From: QKMZ01 sp012965515
GTDB lineage: Bacteria; Cyanobacteriota; Vampirovibrionia; Obscuribacterales; Obscuribacteraceae
Direction of reading: 5' to 3'
DNA length: 64,000 nucleotides
Assembly (NCBI GenBank): GCA_937879965.1
Contig: CALFMP010000050.1
Coordinates: 37,060-101,059 of the forward strand
Below the pieces are notes generated by a model. The model ran no database searches, was not told the origin of the DNA, and was given only the letters and a program-made list of their open reading frames with translations. A program made the position numbers and the translations under genes. This document shows, piece by piece, positions 27,702 through 36,613 of this stretch (positions within the stretch are counted from its first letter, which is position 1; every line of letters starts with the position of its first letter).

Positions 27702-28502
27702 ATGCAAGGCATCACCGAGTCTATGACGCTGAAATTTCTCGCCGTCGCATTCGTCTGCGTCTTTATCGAGATTGCAGTCTCGCTCTGGACGAAGAAACAA
27801 ACTCACTCTCTCAAAGACAGCCTTTGCAATCTCGGCATTCTTGCAATCGGACGGCTGTCTCAGCCCCTTTTCACTGTCTACATCCTGGCGTGTTTGAAGG
27901 CAGTTGAGAGCATCGCACCTTACCATCTGCCACGAAACGCCGGTACGACCATAGCCGCGATACTACTCACCGACTTCATCTACTACTGGCAGCACCGCAT
28001 GAGCCACACCAATCGCTGGCTCTGGTTCTTCCACGAAGTGCATCACTCCAGCAAATTCTTCAATTTCACAACTAGTTTTCGCCTGCACTGGTTGGGCAAA
28101 TCAATTGCGCCAATCTACTTTGCACCGCTTATCCTCATTGGCTTCGCTCCAGAGCAAGTAGGCATGTTCTTCGTGTTCAACCTGTTCTATCAGTTCATCC
28201 TGCACACACAATTGATCGGCAAGATTCCGCTTGTCGAAGGAATTTTAAATACGCCTTCTGCACATCGCGTGCACCATGCTCGCAATAAAGACTATTTCAA
28301 CAAGAACTTTGGCGGCATATTCATGGTTTGGGACCGGATGTTTGGAACCTACCAAGCCGAATTCGAAACACCCAAGTTCGGCACACTGGGTCGATTCGAA
28401 AGCAACAACCCATTTACCGTGCAGTTTCACAAGCTGAAGGTCTACAACACCATAGCCAAGGCATTCTCAAAAGGGCACGCAGAGCCGTCCGGATCAGCCT
28501 GA
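27702..28502 (+). CDS. Sterol desaturase/fatty acid hydroxylase family protein
   Basis: A 266-residue membrane di-iron enzyme. The frame is open to 27570, but ATG 27702 has AGGAG at the right spacing. The histidine boxes are HRMSH, HEVHH and HRVHH, in the family order and spacing, with four or more hydrophobic helices around them (TLKFLAVAFVCVFIEIAVSL; PLILIGFAPEQVGMFFVFNLF). The family inserts oxygen or double bonds into lipids, sterols or carotenoids using O2. A role in membrane lipid modification is inferred; the substrate is unknown. It is monocistronic here. Confidence 0.85.
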   Translation: MQGITESMTLKFLAVAFVCVFIEIAVSLWTKKQTHSLKDSLCNLGILAIGRLSQPLFTVYILACLKAVESIAPYHLPRNAGTTIAAILLTDFIYYWQHRMSHTNRWLWFFHEVHHSSKFFNFTTSFRLHWLGKSIAPIYFAPLILIGFAPEQVGMFFVFNLFYQFILHTQLIGKIPLVEGILNTPSAHRVHHARNKDYFNKNFGGIFMVWDRMFGTYQAEFETPKFGTLGRFESNNPFTVQFHKLKVYNTIAKAFSKGHAEPSGSA

Positions 28503-28530
28503 GTATGTTGGCGTCAACGAAGAAACCAGG

Positions 28531-28938
28531 TTAGCCCGCAAGCACTGCAGTGCAGAATTTGCAGCGGCGGGCAGCCTTAGGAATGTTCTCGAGACAATCG
28601 GTGCATGACTTGGTGTCCGCTGGCTTATCCTGAGGCAAGAGAGTTTTGGTAATGACAAAAACAACACCGGCAATGATCACAAAGTCTACAATCGCACCGA
28701 CAAAGTGCCCGTATTGAATGGCGTTGACAGTCACTTTCCCGTTTGCGTCCTTACCGCGGGAGAGTTCAATCTGAGCTTCTCTCCAGTCGCCAGGCGGCAT
28801 AACGACCGCGATAGCAGGCATCATTATGTTATCCACCATTGATGAAACGACTTTGCCAGTAGCTCCACCGATGATTACGCCAACGGCCAAAGCCAGGGCA
28901 TTTGTTTTGAGTAGAAAGTCTTTGAATTCTTTGAGCAT
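28531..28938 (-). CDS. mscL: Large-conductance mechanosensitive channel with C-terminal zinc ribbon
   Basis: A 135-residue MscL. Signature residues run from FKDFLLKTNALALAVGVIIGGATGKVV in TM1, through MMPAIAVV, to TM2 (VGAIVDFVIIAGVVFVI). The protein opens under membrane tension to release solutes in hypo-osmotic shock. Instead of the usual cytoplasmic helix bundle alone, the C-terminus carries CTDCLENIPKAARRCKFC (Cys112, 115, 126, 129), a CxxC-x10-CxxC zinc-ribbon pattern. The gene is convergent with the hydroxylase gene. Confidence 0.93.
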   Translation of the reverse strand: MLKEFKDFLLKTNALALAVGVIIGGATGKVVSSMVDNIMMPAIAVVMPPGDWREAQIELSRGKDANGKVTVNAIQYGHFVGAIVDFVIIAGVVFVITKTLLPQDKPADTKSCTDCLENIPKAARRCKFCTAVLAG

Positions 28939-29111
28939 GTTTGCGCTGCCTCTTTAAAGATTTTTGGAAAATTGCGGTCGTATCTTAGTGCCATGAGTCG
29001 CGGCACTACTGTACCGCACCAAACGATTTACCTGGAGGGGGCGGGGCGCGGAAGCGTCCCGCTTGCTTTGGAGAAACTCCAGCGCGGGTGAGCGCCTCCC
29101 AAACGATTTTT

Positions 29112-29924
29112 CTAAAAGGTCAAGACTTGAAAGTCCTTTGCGATGGTCAACTCGCCTTCGTATCCGGACTCGCGACAGTTGGCAATCATTTCGTCGTCAG
29201 TGTTCAAACCTGTGTAGTGAAAAAAGACCAAGTGTTTCACGCCCGCTTTCAAGGCAATATCACCGGCAACCTTTGGTGTCAGATGCCCGTATTTGTGAGG
29301 ATTCTCAACGTCGTGAATGCGCGCAGAAGCTTCACAGAGAAACAAATCCGCCCCCTGTGCTGCTTCGCGAATCCCTGCGCATTCCCCGGTGTCGCCGGAA
29401 TAGACGAACACTTTCTCGTCCGCTTCAAGACGAAAGGCGCATGCATCGACGTTTCCAAAGCCGTGATACACGCGATAGGAGGTGAGTTTATGCTCTCCAA
29501 TCCGACGTTCCTGTTTATCCGGATTGGTCATCGAATGCATCTCTAAATGAGGCCAAATGCGCTTTTCCCTTTTCGGATCATCCGGCGTGTACATTGCCCA
29601 CAGTGTATTGAAACTCTCGGTAATTTGGCGTGGCGCATACAGATCAATCCGCTCGTTATGCGGACCGAGCCAGCTGTTTATGCAGCCTATCGACTGTAAG
29701 AAGTGAACGAAAGCGAAGTGATCCGGGTGTGAATGCGAGATGCAGATATGGTTGATTTTGACGTAGTCGAAACCAGCTTTCTCCAGGCGAAAACGTACAC
29801 CCTCTGAGCAGTCGAACATGATTGTCTGTGTTTCAGACTGAACAACAAATGCGGGCGGTTGCCTGTTTTCCACTCCAGGCATTTGCGAACCACAAGTCCC
29901 CGAGCCGAGTATCGTCACTTTCAT
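29112..29924 (-). CDS. Metallo-beta-lactamase-fold hydrolase (RNase Z-like group)
   Basis: A 270-residue protein. ISHSHPDHFAF gives the HxHxDH zinc motif near residue 62, MPG and ILGSGT form the N-terminal strand, VYSGDTGECAG contains the metal-bridging Asp, and HLVFFHYT has the final His. The order matches the RNase Z/arylsulfatase-like branch of MBL hydrolases. The substrate could be RNA, a cyclic nucleotide or an ester and cannot be resolved from sequence. There is no clear ribosome binding site. Confidence 0.8.
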   Translation of the reverse strand: MKVTILGSGTCGSQMPGVENRQPPAFVVQSETQTIMFDCSEGVRFRLEKAGFDYVKINHICISHSHPDHFAFVHFLQSIGCINSWLGPHNERIDLYAPRQITESFNTLWAMYTPDDPKREKRIWPHLEMHSMTNPDKQERRIGEHKLTSYRVYHGFGNVDACAFRLEADEKVFVYSGDTGECAGIREAAQGADLFLCEASARIHDVENPHKYGHLTPKVAGDIALKAGVKHLVFFHYTGLNTDDEMIANCRESGYEGELTIAKDFQVLTF

Positions 29925-29971
29925 CGCGAAATAAAAACCTCAGGCGCCGCCCAGAATGTTCTCAATTTTAC

Positions 29972-30058
29972 TGTAGGAGCGATGCCATGCGTCGACCGTT
30001 GCGATTATGTGGTCGACGCGTACAACTTCAGTAGTGTGGGGCGGCATGTATGCCGCCC
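29972..30058 (+). repeat. Two palindromic repeats
   Basis: TGTAGGAGCGATGCCATGCGTCGACC (from 29972) is followed by the perfect inverted repeat GGGCGGCATGTATGCCGCCC at 30039-30058. Both are of the intergenic family described at 2290, with altered central bases. Confidence 0.75.
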
Positions 30059-30061
30059 GCC

Positions 30062-30232
30062 GATGTTTTCGAGTTCTTCTCGCTAGAAAAATGGCGCAGG
30101 CAATTCGCCAGCTACAGCGATCTACGCATGGCGTTGCCCCTGCCAGCCCCCATCTGCAGCATCGGGAACCTCTGTAGAACGGGTAGCGGCAGCCAACTGT
30201 TGTTCAGTTGGTTAGACGCCGGGGTTTGCTGA
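30062..30232 (+). pseudogene. Possible remnant of lpxK (tetraacyldisaccharide 4'-kinase)
   Basis: A 57-codon stretch reads FEFFSLEKWRR...LPLPAPICSIGNLCRTGSGSQ. LpxK proteins carry PVPVISVGNLTVGGTGKTP at this point, so the P-loop appears present but damaged (RTGSGSQ). Nothing of the rest of the enzyme follows. The resemblance is short and could be chance. Confidence 0.3.
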
Positions 30233-30405
30233 AGTCATACGTCGACGCACGGCGCCACCCATATGCGATAGTAAGAGCAAAACCAAAGCAGAAACGCCAC
30301 TAAATATAGCATCTTATTTGATACCACTTTCAGTACCGCTTTTCGCCTGACTGGAAAGAAGGAAATTGTCCCAGCTTTGCTACATAGTGTAGTATTTTTG
30401 TTTCA

Positions 30406-30460
30406 AAAAGAAAGGTGCAGCGAAAACGGCTTTGCGACCGCGTTTCATTGCACCTTTCAG
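30406..30460 (-). terminator. Terminator of the peroxidase gene
   Basis: On the minus strand GAAAGGTGCA...TGCACCTTTC forms the outer stem, with an inner GAAACG/CGTTTTC pairing, and is followed by TTTTTG. It directly follows the stop of the Dyp peroxidase gene. Confidence 0.8.
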
Positions 30461-30469
30461 ATTCACGGC

Positions 30470-32170
30470 TTAGTGCTTTCCGTCCAGCGAACGCAAGAAA
30501 GTCAGCGACGGCGAAAAGAAATACTCACCTCCCTTCATCGACACGAAGCCGGCGAAATCAACCGGGCATTTCTTCGTAGGTTGTCCCCACGCCGAAGGCC
30601 AGTTGCGAGCCGGTTGCGCAGCGCCCGGAGAAGTCGGATGCTTCTGCCCGATCACAGGATCGAGACCAGTCACATCGTAGTGCTGATTCTTCTTCCCCGA
30701 CTTAGCAGGCTCCAGGAAGAATGGGTTATTCGCCCACACTCGCTGGATGAATTCGAACTGCTCCAGAATATCGCTCTGATAGCAGAAGAAGAGCAGACCG
30801 ACGCCACCTTCAGGCAGTTCGCCTTCCGGTTTATCGATGGTCAGCTCGCCACCAAATGGAATACCACGGCGCGCAATGCGACGCAGCTTCTCATCCTCGA
30901 CAGTTTTGTCGAGCGGCGGCTTCGGACCGACAGCTTCACCGCGCGGATTCGTCTTGCGAATGTGCGCTTGGAACGGGCACTTGAGACCGTTCGAGTCGCC
31001 GGCGAAATCGAAGTCGTTGACCGGACCGACGCCCGACTTGTCGGACATCGAAACCGGTGTACCGTCTTCGAAGCGGCCGACTGCCATGGCTCCTGCAAGT
31101 TCGGGAGAAACACCGTGAGCGCTTCCCAGATCTCGCATGGCGCGACGGAAGCCGCGAACGTTTTGGTCGAGTTTACGGAAGACGAGGAAACTACCATATG
31201 AATGGTCGTTTCCTGAAAGCGCATCCTTGACCAGAACAAGTTTCGCAGGAGCTGCCGCATTCCATGTCTTGTCGCCCGCCTTCGCCTCGCCATCGACTTC
31301 GTCCTTGAGAAGAAGCGGTTGACTCCTTCCGTCAACAAAGCCGAAGTGCTCGACGCCAAGCTCCTTTTCCCCATCGGGGAAATTGAACTTGCGATGCACG
31401 GTTTGACCGGTTTCCACCGCCTGCACACTACCGAAAGAGGCAACGGCAGCAGAGACTTCATGAGCGCGCGATTCCAAAGCCGCGACATTGTCGTCGGCAA
31501 GCAGAATCATCACGTCGATATCGTCGCGGTAGCCGGACTCCCAATCGGCAACAGGCGCATCCAGCAGATAAGGCTGGCGCGCTTTCATGCCGGCGGCGAA
31601 GGCATTTCGGTAGCTCGTCGTCTGGCGACGATTGAAGGGGTCAGAACCCTGCGGCAGCACTGCCTCGGCAAAACCGAGTTTGCGATAACCGCTGGCCGAA
31701 AGTGCAATGTGCGCAATGGCGCCGCCGTCGAGGCCAGCTTCACGCCAGAGCGTGCGCTGATGCTTCTGCTTCAGAGCCGACGTGACGTGATTGCGCGCGA
31801 AATCAGCCAACCAAACTTTCGCCTGGTCGCCTTTATTCGCATCGATTTTGACGAAGAGAAAACGCGCATTGTCGCGTCCGTGCCCCGTCAAAATGTTGCA
31901 CTGCAGATCAGCTAGAACGGCTTTTGCAGCATCATCCGACGCATCGAGCGGCGAGTCCAGCAGGTTTGCTGCTGAAGTTTCCGTGTTCGCCGTCGCCTTG
32001 CGTTTGCGCAGCCCGAGCATCTCCAGTGTCCGCGTATAGGGACAACGGGTACGTCGGGCTGCACTCTGGTTTTGCTGCGTATGCGCCTTTTGATGCAGGC
32101 GTAAACGCAGCCAAGTCAAAAGCAGGATTGCAACCAGGGCAATCCCTACGATCAGATAGTTTGATGCCAT
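30470..32170 (-). CDS. Dyp-type peroxidase, membrane anchored
   Basis: A 566-residue heme peroxidase. ATG 32170 follows AGGAG; the open frame goes 17 codons further without support. The N-terminus is a transmembrane anchor (YLIVGIALVAILLLTWLRL). The Dyp signature GFVDGRSQP (GxxDG) and the distal CPFQAHIRKTNPRGE with the heme-ligand His are present; the length matches the larger Dyp classes. These enzymes oxidise dyes, phenolics and lignin-like compounds with H2O2. Most Dyp proteins are soluble or encapsulin cargo, so the N-terminal anchor is unusual. GC-rich codon use. Confidence 0.85.
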   Translation of the reverse strand: MASNYLIVGIALVAILLLTWLRLRLHQKAHTQQNQSAARRTRCPYTRTLEMLGLRKRKATANTETSAANLLDSPLDASDDAAKAVLADLQCNILTGHGRDNARFLFVKIDANKGDQAKVWLADFARNHVTSALKQKHQRTLWREAGLDGGAIAHIALSASGYRKLGFAEAVLPQGSDPFNRRQTTSYRNAFAAGMKARQPYLLDAPVADWESGYRDDIDVMILLADDNVAALESRAHEVSAAVASFGSVQAVETGQTVHRKFNFPDGEKELGVEHFGFVDGRSQPLLLKDEVDGEAKAGDKTWNAAAPAKLVLVKDALSGNDHSYGSFLVFRKLDQNVRGFRRAMRDLGSAHGVSPELAGAMAVGRFEDGTPVSMSDKSGVGPVNDFDFAGDSNGLKCPFQAHIRKTNPRGEAVGPKPPLDKTVEDEKLRRIARRGIPFGGELTIDKPEGELPEGGVGLLFFCYQSDILEQFEFIQRVWANNPFFLEPAKSGKKNQHYDVTGLDPVIGQKHPTSPGAAQPARNWPSAWGQPTKKCPVDFAGFVSMKGGEYFFSPSLTFLRSLDGKH

Positions 32171-32290
32171 AGTTATCTCCTGATTGAAAAGAGCCGGCAC
32201 CCCGCACGTTCGCCCAATCAAACGATTCAGCGATACGCACAGAGCGCCGGTCTAGGAGTGAGTAGAGTTGCGTCGCGAGACGCTAACGGC

Positions 32291-32650
32291 TTAGAGCAAC
32301 CGCTCGATCAGCCACGTCGCCAGAGTGGTGACGAATGCAGCCATGACGGCGGATTCGAAACCACGGACGTACAGGACGCTGGGGAACAAGCGGCCGATGG
32401 CGAGAAACGCCAGCCCGTTGAAGAGCAAGCCGATGATGCCCAGAGTGAGCGCATTGAGCGGGATGATCAGCCCGAGGCTGAGCACCGTGATGCCGGTCCA
32501 AACGAACCAGTTGACGACGGCGATGCCGATCAAAGCGGCGATGCCGCGAATCACTCCGTTACGCGGAACGTGCACTGCGTGCTGCGTGAAAGCCGGCACG
32601 AGCCAAATCAGCGTAGCGACCATGAGGAAAAGCTTGAGAAGAGCTTCCAT
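32291..32650 (-). CDS. Holin-like small membrane protein (phage holin family 4 type)
   Basis: A 119-residue protein with four hydrophobic helices (LLKLFLMVATLIWLVPAF; VIRGIAALIGIAVVNWFVWTGI; LIIPLNALTLGIIGLLFNGLAFLAIG; and the last near residue 105). The pattern WxGxTVLSLGLIIPLNALTLG is typical of the PF04020-type 'phage holin family 4' membrane proteins, which are also widespread in bacteria without phage. AGGAGG precedes the ATG. It lies 43 bases after an N-acetylmuramoyl-L-alanine amidase gene on the same strand. The true function may not be lysis. Confidence 0.75.
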   Translation of the reverse strand: MEALLKLFLMVATLIWLVPAFTQHAVHVPRNGVIRGIAALIGIAVVNWFVWTGITVLSLGLIIPLNALTLGIIGLLFNGLAFLAIGRLFPSVLYVRGFESAVMAAFVTTLATWLIERLL

Positions 32651-32693
32651 GAAAACCTCCTGAGGACCACGTCCTCATTGAATGTTCTTGCTG

Positions 32694-33596
32694 TTAGTTT
32701 TCGATTTTCAGGACAGTCGTATCGTGCTCCGGGACAAGAGTGCTGTCCTGCAGAGGCACGAGTGTTGAATTGGTGGTCGTGGTCTTCGAGCATGGACTGC
32801 CGAAGTAGTCAACGACCCCCTGGGCAAGAGCGCTCGCCACTCTGTCCTGGTAAGCCTGGGTATTGAGCAGCTTGAGCTTGCTCGGCTTCGACAAATAGCC
32901 GATTTCGGCAAGCACTGCCGGAACGGTGGCATGATTCGTCACATACAAACCCCTCTGCCTGACCCAGTTACCTGTTTCAGGAAGTCCAACGACAAGCGCG
33001 TTTTGAATGCGCTCGGCCGGACATTGGCTCGAGGTGTGCGTGTAATACGTTTCTATCCCATCGAAAGTCCTGTCGTGATGCGCATTGCTGTGCACACTCA
33101 GAAAAAGGTCGGGCTGAACGCCATTGGACATTGTCACCCGGTCGGCGAGCGACACGAACACGTCGGTGTTGCGCGTCATCACCACCGTTGCACCTCTGGC
33201 TTTCAGCTTGTCTGCAAGCTTGAGGGCAACCGACAGGTTGATGTCCTTTTCCATGACGAAGGCTCCCTGCTGTCCTTTCGGAGCAGACAAGCGCCTCATC
33301 GCACCTGCGTCGCGACCGCCGTGTCCGGCGTCGATGACTATGGTTTTTCCCTTGAGCGTCAGGCTGTCATCAATTGCAGGTGCCTGAGCGGGATTTTTGT
33401 TTTGTGAGCTGGGGTGATTGCCTATGGTGGCAGGCTTGCCGTCACCAGAGGTAAGAATCCCAGAAGCGGGTTGTTCGGCTTTACTCTCATTTGCCGTCGC
33501 GTTAACCAGTCTGCCTGATAGCACCATGAGCGGTGCAGTGACGAGAGTGAAGAACGCGATCAGCAGAATGAGCGGCCCCATATTCTTGCTGTTCAT
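32694..33596 (-). CDS. N-acetylmuramoyl-L-alanine amidase (Amidase_3)
   Basis: A 300-residue protein with an N-terminal hydrophobic anchor (GPLILLIAFFTLVTAPLMVL), a low-complexity linker to about residue 80, then the catalytic domain: VIDAGHGGRDAGA (zinc His), MEKDINLSVALKLADKL (zinc Glu), LFLSVHSNAHHD (zinc His) and VPAVLAEIGYLS with the catalytic Glu. The enzyme cuts the amide between MurNAc and the stem peptide in the cell wall, for cell separation or remodelling. It is followed by the holin-like gene. AGGAA lies before the ATG. Confidence 0.92.
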   Translation of the reverse strand: MNSKNMGPLILLIAFFTLVTAPLMVLSGRLVNATANESKAEQPASGILTSGDGKPATIGNHPSSQNKNPAQAPAIDDSLTLKGKTIVIDAGHGGRDAGAMRRLSAPKGQQGAFVMEKDINLSVALKLADKLKARGATVVMTRNTDVFVSLADRVTMSNGVQPDLFLSVHSNAHHDRTFDGIETYYTHTSSQCPAERIQNALVVGLPETGNWVRQRGLYVTNHATVPAVLAEIGYLSKPSKLKLLNTQAYQDRVASALAQGVVDYFGSPCSKTTTTNSTLVPLQDSTLVPEHDTTVLKIEN

Positions 33597-33754
33597 CGCG
33601 GGTGTTTCCTAAAACGTAGGCTAGCCGGTGACGGGCCGCTGAATCCCCGTCCATCCGTGCGTCTCCCAACCTTGAATTGACCTTGCGACTAAGCGTGTCC
33701 TCGAGCCTCGAAGTCCATCGATACCCGGTCGCCGGTCAAAGCGAAAAGCTATTT

Positions 33755-33814
33755 GAAAAAACACCCGGCAGCCCGTGAAGCAGCGGTTGGGCACCGCCTC
33801 ACAGAACTGCCGGG
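33755..33814 (-). terminator. Terminator of the Bat-like operon
   Basis: On the minus strand CCCGGCAG and CTGCCGGG form the stem base (33764-33814) with inner GCGGT/ACCGC pairing, followed by TTTTTT (33755-33760). It separates the von Willebrand operon from the amidase gene. Confidence 0.85.
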
Positions 33815-33859
33815 GGTCATGGCTTCAGAACGAAGCGAAGTTAAACCGACTGAGCCGGC

Positions 33860-34846
33860 TTACTTCTTCTTTTTGATCTTCGGTGCCGTCTGAATCGGCC
33901 GAACCACAGCGCGAGCCGGGTCGGGCAGAATCTTGTTGAAGGCACCCCAGATGCGCTCGTGCTCGGATTCATCCAGATACATCCGGTGATAGAGCACTTT
34001 GTCGCACAGCGAGAGGATCTCGACTACGTGTTCTCGGTGGGGGTGATTGTGCAACTCCCAGTTGATTTCACGCATGGTGCGAGCTTCAAGGCGGTAGAGG
34101 CGCCGGATGACGCGCTCGATTTCCTTGTAGTTTTCCTCGCTCACATCGCCCTGCATGATCTTCGCCCAGACCTTCAGGAATTCGCGTCGAGCGATCTCCC
34201 GCGGGCTGAGAATAATCGGCAGAGGCGGCTCGTCCACGCCGGTGTTGGCGCGGCGAATCACGCGAATGCAGAGAACGGTAAGCGCGATGCCGCCCAGGAT
34301 GATGGCGATGTTGAAGTAAAGATCCCAGCCGAAGACGGGTTGAGCCGACTCCTCTTTGATCTCCTTGCGTTCGCCGTCCCAGGTCGGTGAGCTGTACAGA
34401 ACGACGGCGGGAAGCGTGATTAGCTTCTCGTCGACATCGCCGGTTACCCGGTAGGACATCGTCGCTGCGAGCTGCCAGCTGGGCTTCAGGTTGAAAGCCT
34501 GTACGGGCAGACGCAGGCGGATGTACCGCGAGCCGTCTTTCTTGTCTCTGGTGAAGATATCGGGTGCGCCCGACACTTCGAAGTCCCCCTGAATCGCTAG
34601 CGTATTCAGGTCAACCTCAGTCCCGGGCTGCTGCTTGATGTAGACGTCGATTGTGATGCGATCGCCGGTACGCCAGCCGAAGTCGCGCTCATAGTCCGCC
34701 ACCACTTGTGGTGCCAGCGGTTCTTGTGCGGCGACTGGGCCCCATTCCGGCCAGACCGTGCGCTGTCCCCAGTAGAACGCTCCCAGTCCAATCATGGAAC
34801 CGAGAACGACCAAGGCGGCCAGGCACGCAACGAATGTTTTTCTCAT
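33860..34846 (-). CDS. BatD/MxaA-like membrane protein
   Basis: A 328-residue protein, last of the four-gene Bat-like operon. N-terminal signal anchor (residues 8-27), an extracytoplasmic beta-rich domain (about 30-170, DRITIDVYIKQQPG), a second transmembrane helix (about 176-198, FNIAIILGGIALTVLCI) and a cytoplasmic helical tail with REIARREFLKVWAKIM. This arrangement, together with neighbours, resembles BatD and MxaA accessory proteins of von Willebrand/MoxR clusters. No direct motif fixes the family. AGGTG lies before the ATG. Confidence 0.55.
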   Translation of the reverse strand: MRKTFVACLAALVVLGSMIGLGAFYWGQRTVWPEWGPVAAQEPLAPQVVADYERDFGWRTGDRITIDVYIKQQPGTEVDLNTLAIQGDFEVSGAPDIFTRDKKDGSRYIRLRLPVQAFNLKPSWQLAATMSYRVTGDVDEKLITLPAVVLYSSPTWDGERKEIKEESAQPVFGWDLYFNIAIILGGIALTVLCIRVIRRANTGVDEPPLPIILSPREIARREFLKVWAKIMQGDVSEENYKEIERVIRRLYRLEARTMREINWELHNHPHREHVVEILSLCDKVLYHRMYLDESEHERIWGAFNKILPDPARAVVRPIQTAPKIKKKK

Positions 34847-34909
34847 AAGTCACCTGTTTCCTAGTTTGAGCCTGCGCCGCTGAAAGTCAGCTTTGCAGGC
34901 CCGCCCTGG

Positions 34910-36016
34910 TTACCGCTTCTTGAAGCGGTCTCCGAGGATACTGATATTCTGCGCAATCTCGTCATCGACCTTCTCCTTGCGCTCGCGGGGAGCGAAGACG
35001 GCGATGCCGAAGAACAAAACTGCAGCAAGCAGCGGGTAGAAGAAGACTTCCTGCTCGCCCTTCTTGCGCTTGACTTCAATGCGCCCGAGGAGATTGCCAA
35101 TGTGGAAGTCGGAAGGATTGACGACGCGCACATAGCGCCCGCCGGTGGCGTTCTTCAGCCAGAGAAGAGTGTTCTCCTCCAGCCCGGACATGGCCACTTC
35201 GCCGTCCACCTGGTACCACTCCTGACCGCGAAACTGGTCGCGATCCTGCTGTGGTAGCTGACTGACGGGGATTGCCGAGGGAGTGGGCTTGCCGACACCA
35301 GCAATAACCAGCTCGATATTGCGCTCGCGAAGCTGCTTGACGATGTCGTTCAGCGCCTCCAATCCAGCGTCGTTGCCGCCGTCGGAGATGAGCACAATCA
35401 CTTTGCGGTGGTTGTTGTCCGAGTCAAGATCGAAGAGTTCGAACGCGAGGTTGAACGCCTTGCCCAGCTCGGAGCCCTCACCGGGTGCACTGCCAATCGT
35501 GAGAGCACGTTGCAGCACCCATTTGAGTGCCGGCAAGTCATCGGAGAGGAATGCCTGTGGATTGGCTTCCCCTGCGTAACTGACGACACCCAGACGGTTG
35601 TACTTGAGAGCCGGCACCACATCGTTCAAGATGAGGTAGCGCGCCATGTCCAGCCGAGTGCCGCCGGTGTAGCCGGTCTCAGTGAGGACACTCTTGTAGT
35701 CTTGAACTGCCATACTGCGACTGACGTCGGCAATCGCGATCACATCGACGGTGCCCACCGGAATCTCGGTGTAGCCCTTTTCGAATGCGGGTCTGGCAAC
35801 GGCCACGACCAGCGCAGCGGCAGCAATCAGGACGGAGACGCCCTTCAGCAAGTAACGCGCCGGCTCCAGGTGGCTGGAGTTGCGGTTGACGAGCCGAGCT
35901 TCACCAAAATCCCTGATGAATTGATCTTTGCGCTTGAAGGCAAACCACACCGCCAAGACCCCCAGAGGAGGCAGGACGAGCAGCAGCCACAGCGCCTGTG
36001 GATTCAGAAAGTGCAT
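34910..36016 (-). CDS. von Willebrand factor A protein, BatB-like
   Basis: A 368-residue protein with two N-terminal transmembrane helices (about 8-26 and 57-75), a VWA domain with MIDAS residues IADVSRSM (Asp97, Ser99, Ser101) and DGGND, and a C-terminal transmembrane helix (EVFFYPLLAAVLFFGIAVFA) followed by a basic tail. Proteins of this layout form the BatA/BatB pair, membrane complexes with an extracytoplasmic VWA domain used in stress tolerance. AGGAG precedes the start. The stop of the TPR gene overlaps its leader. Confidence 0.75.
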   Translation of the reverse strand: MHFLNPQALWLLLVLPPLGVLAVWFAFKRKDQFIRDFGEARLVNRNSSHLEPARYLLKGVSVLIAAAALVVAVARPAFEKGYTEIPVGTVDVIAIADVSRSMAVQDYKSVLTETGYTGGTRLDMARYLILNDVVPALKYNRLGVVSYAGEANPQAFLSDDLPALKWVLQRALTIGSAPGEGSELGKAFNLAFELFDLDSDNNHRKVIVLISDGGNDAGLEALNDIVKQLRERNIELVIAGVGKPTPSAIPVSQLPQQDRDQFRGQEWYQVDGEVAMSGLEENTLLWLKNATGGRYVRVVNPSDFHIGNLLGRIEVKRKKGEQEVFFYPLLAAVLFFGIAVFAPRERKEKVDDEIAQNISILGDRFKKR

Positions 36017-36027
36017 AGAAAGTTCTC

Positions 36028-36567
36028 CTAGATGCCCTTCTTCGGGCCGCCGGGACCTGCACCGCCGGGGTCCTTGGGATCACCAGGTCCGTTGCCGCTT
36101 CCTCCACCGGAGGCGAGCAACTTCTGCATGAGCTCAAGGTTGTACTTCGCTTCCAGGTTGTCCGGGTCAAAGCGAAGTGATTGGCGGTAGGCTTCGGCAG
36201 CGGCTTTGAGCTGCTTTTGACGGAAGTAGTTATTGCCGAGAGCAAATTGGATCTTCGCAGCCATCGCTCGCGCCTCGGGCGGCAGGTCGCCGCTCGACGA
36301 GGTCAAAGCAGACTGCGCAGCAGTGAAGAGTTCTTTCGCCTCTTTGTACTGCTCGTTTTGATACGCCGTCAGTCCGGCGTCGTAGTATGCATTTGCGGCA
36401 TTGCCGGCACCGCTTTCAGCGGCACTGACATAATTGCCCATCTGCATGGGAAGCGAGTACGCCAGCATTCGCCAGCCGCCCCACAGCGCGAAACACGCGC
36501 TTGCGATGGCGACCATGACTGCAAGCCGCACACGCCTTTCCCACAGAAACGTTTTTACAGCTTTCAT
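36028..36567 (-). CDS. TPR membrane protein, BatC-like
   Basis: A 179-residue protein: transmembrane helix near residues 12-32, then about three tetratricopeptide repeats (NAYYDAGLTAYQNEQYKEAKELF; IQFALGNNYFRQKQLKAAAEAYRQSLRFDPDNLEAKYNLEL), then a Gly/Pro-rich tail. It lies between the two VWA genes, as BatC/BatE proteins do. TPRs probably dock the VWA subunits. One of two GC-rich genes here that stop with TAG; that TAG forms part of TAGGAGA, the ribosome binding site of the next gene. Confidence 0.7.
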   Translation of the reverse strand: MKAVKTFLWERRVRLAVMVAIASACFALWGGWRMLAYSLPMQMGNYVSAAESGAGNAANAYYDAGLTAYQNEQYKEAKELFTAAQSALTSSSGDLPPEARAMAAKIQFALGNNYFRQKQLKAAAEAYRQSLRFDPDNLEAKYNLELMQKLLASGGGSGNGPGDPKDPGGAGPGGPKKGI

Positions 36568-36613
36568 GGAAAGTCTCCTGCGTAGTTAAGAAGCAGGGGC
36601 TGTGCGAGCCCGC

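Larger units (their letters stand above)
29925..30469. other. Intergenic region with repeats and a gene remnant
   Basis: 545 bases. It holds the palindromic repeats (29972-30058), the possible lpxK remnant (30062-30232) and a terminator for the leftward peroxidase gene (30406-30460). Between 30233 and 30400 I see nothing recognisable. Confidence 0.5.
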
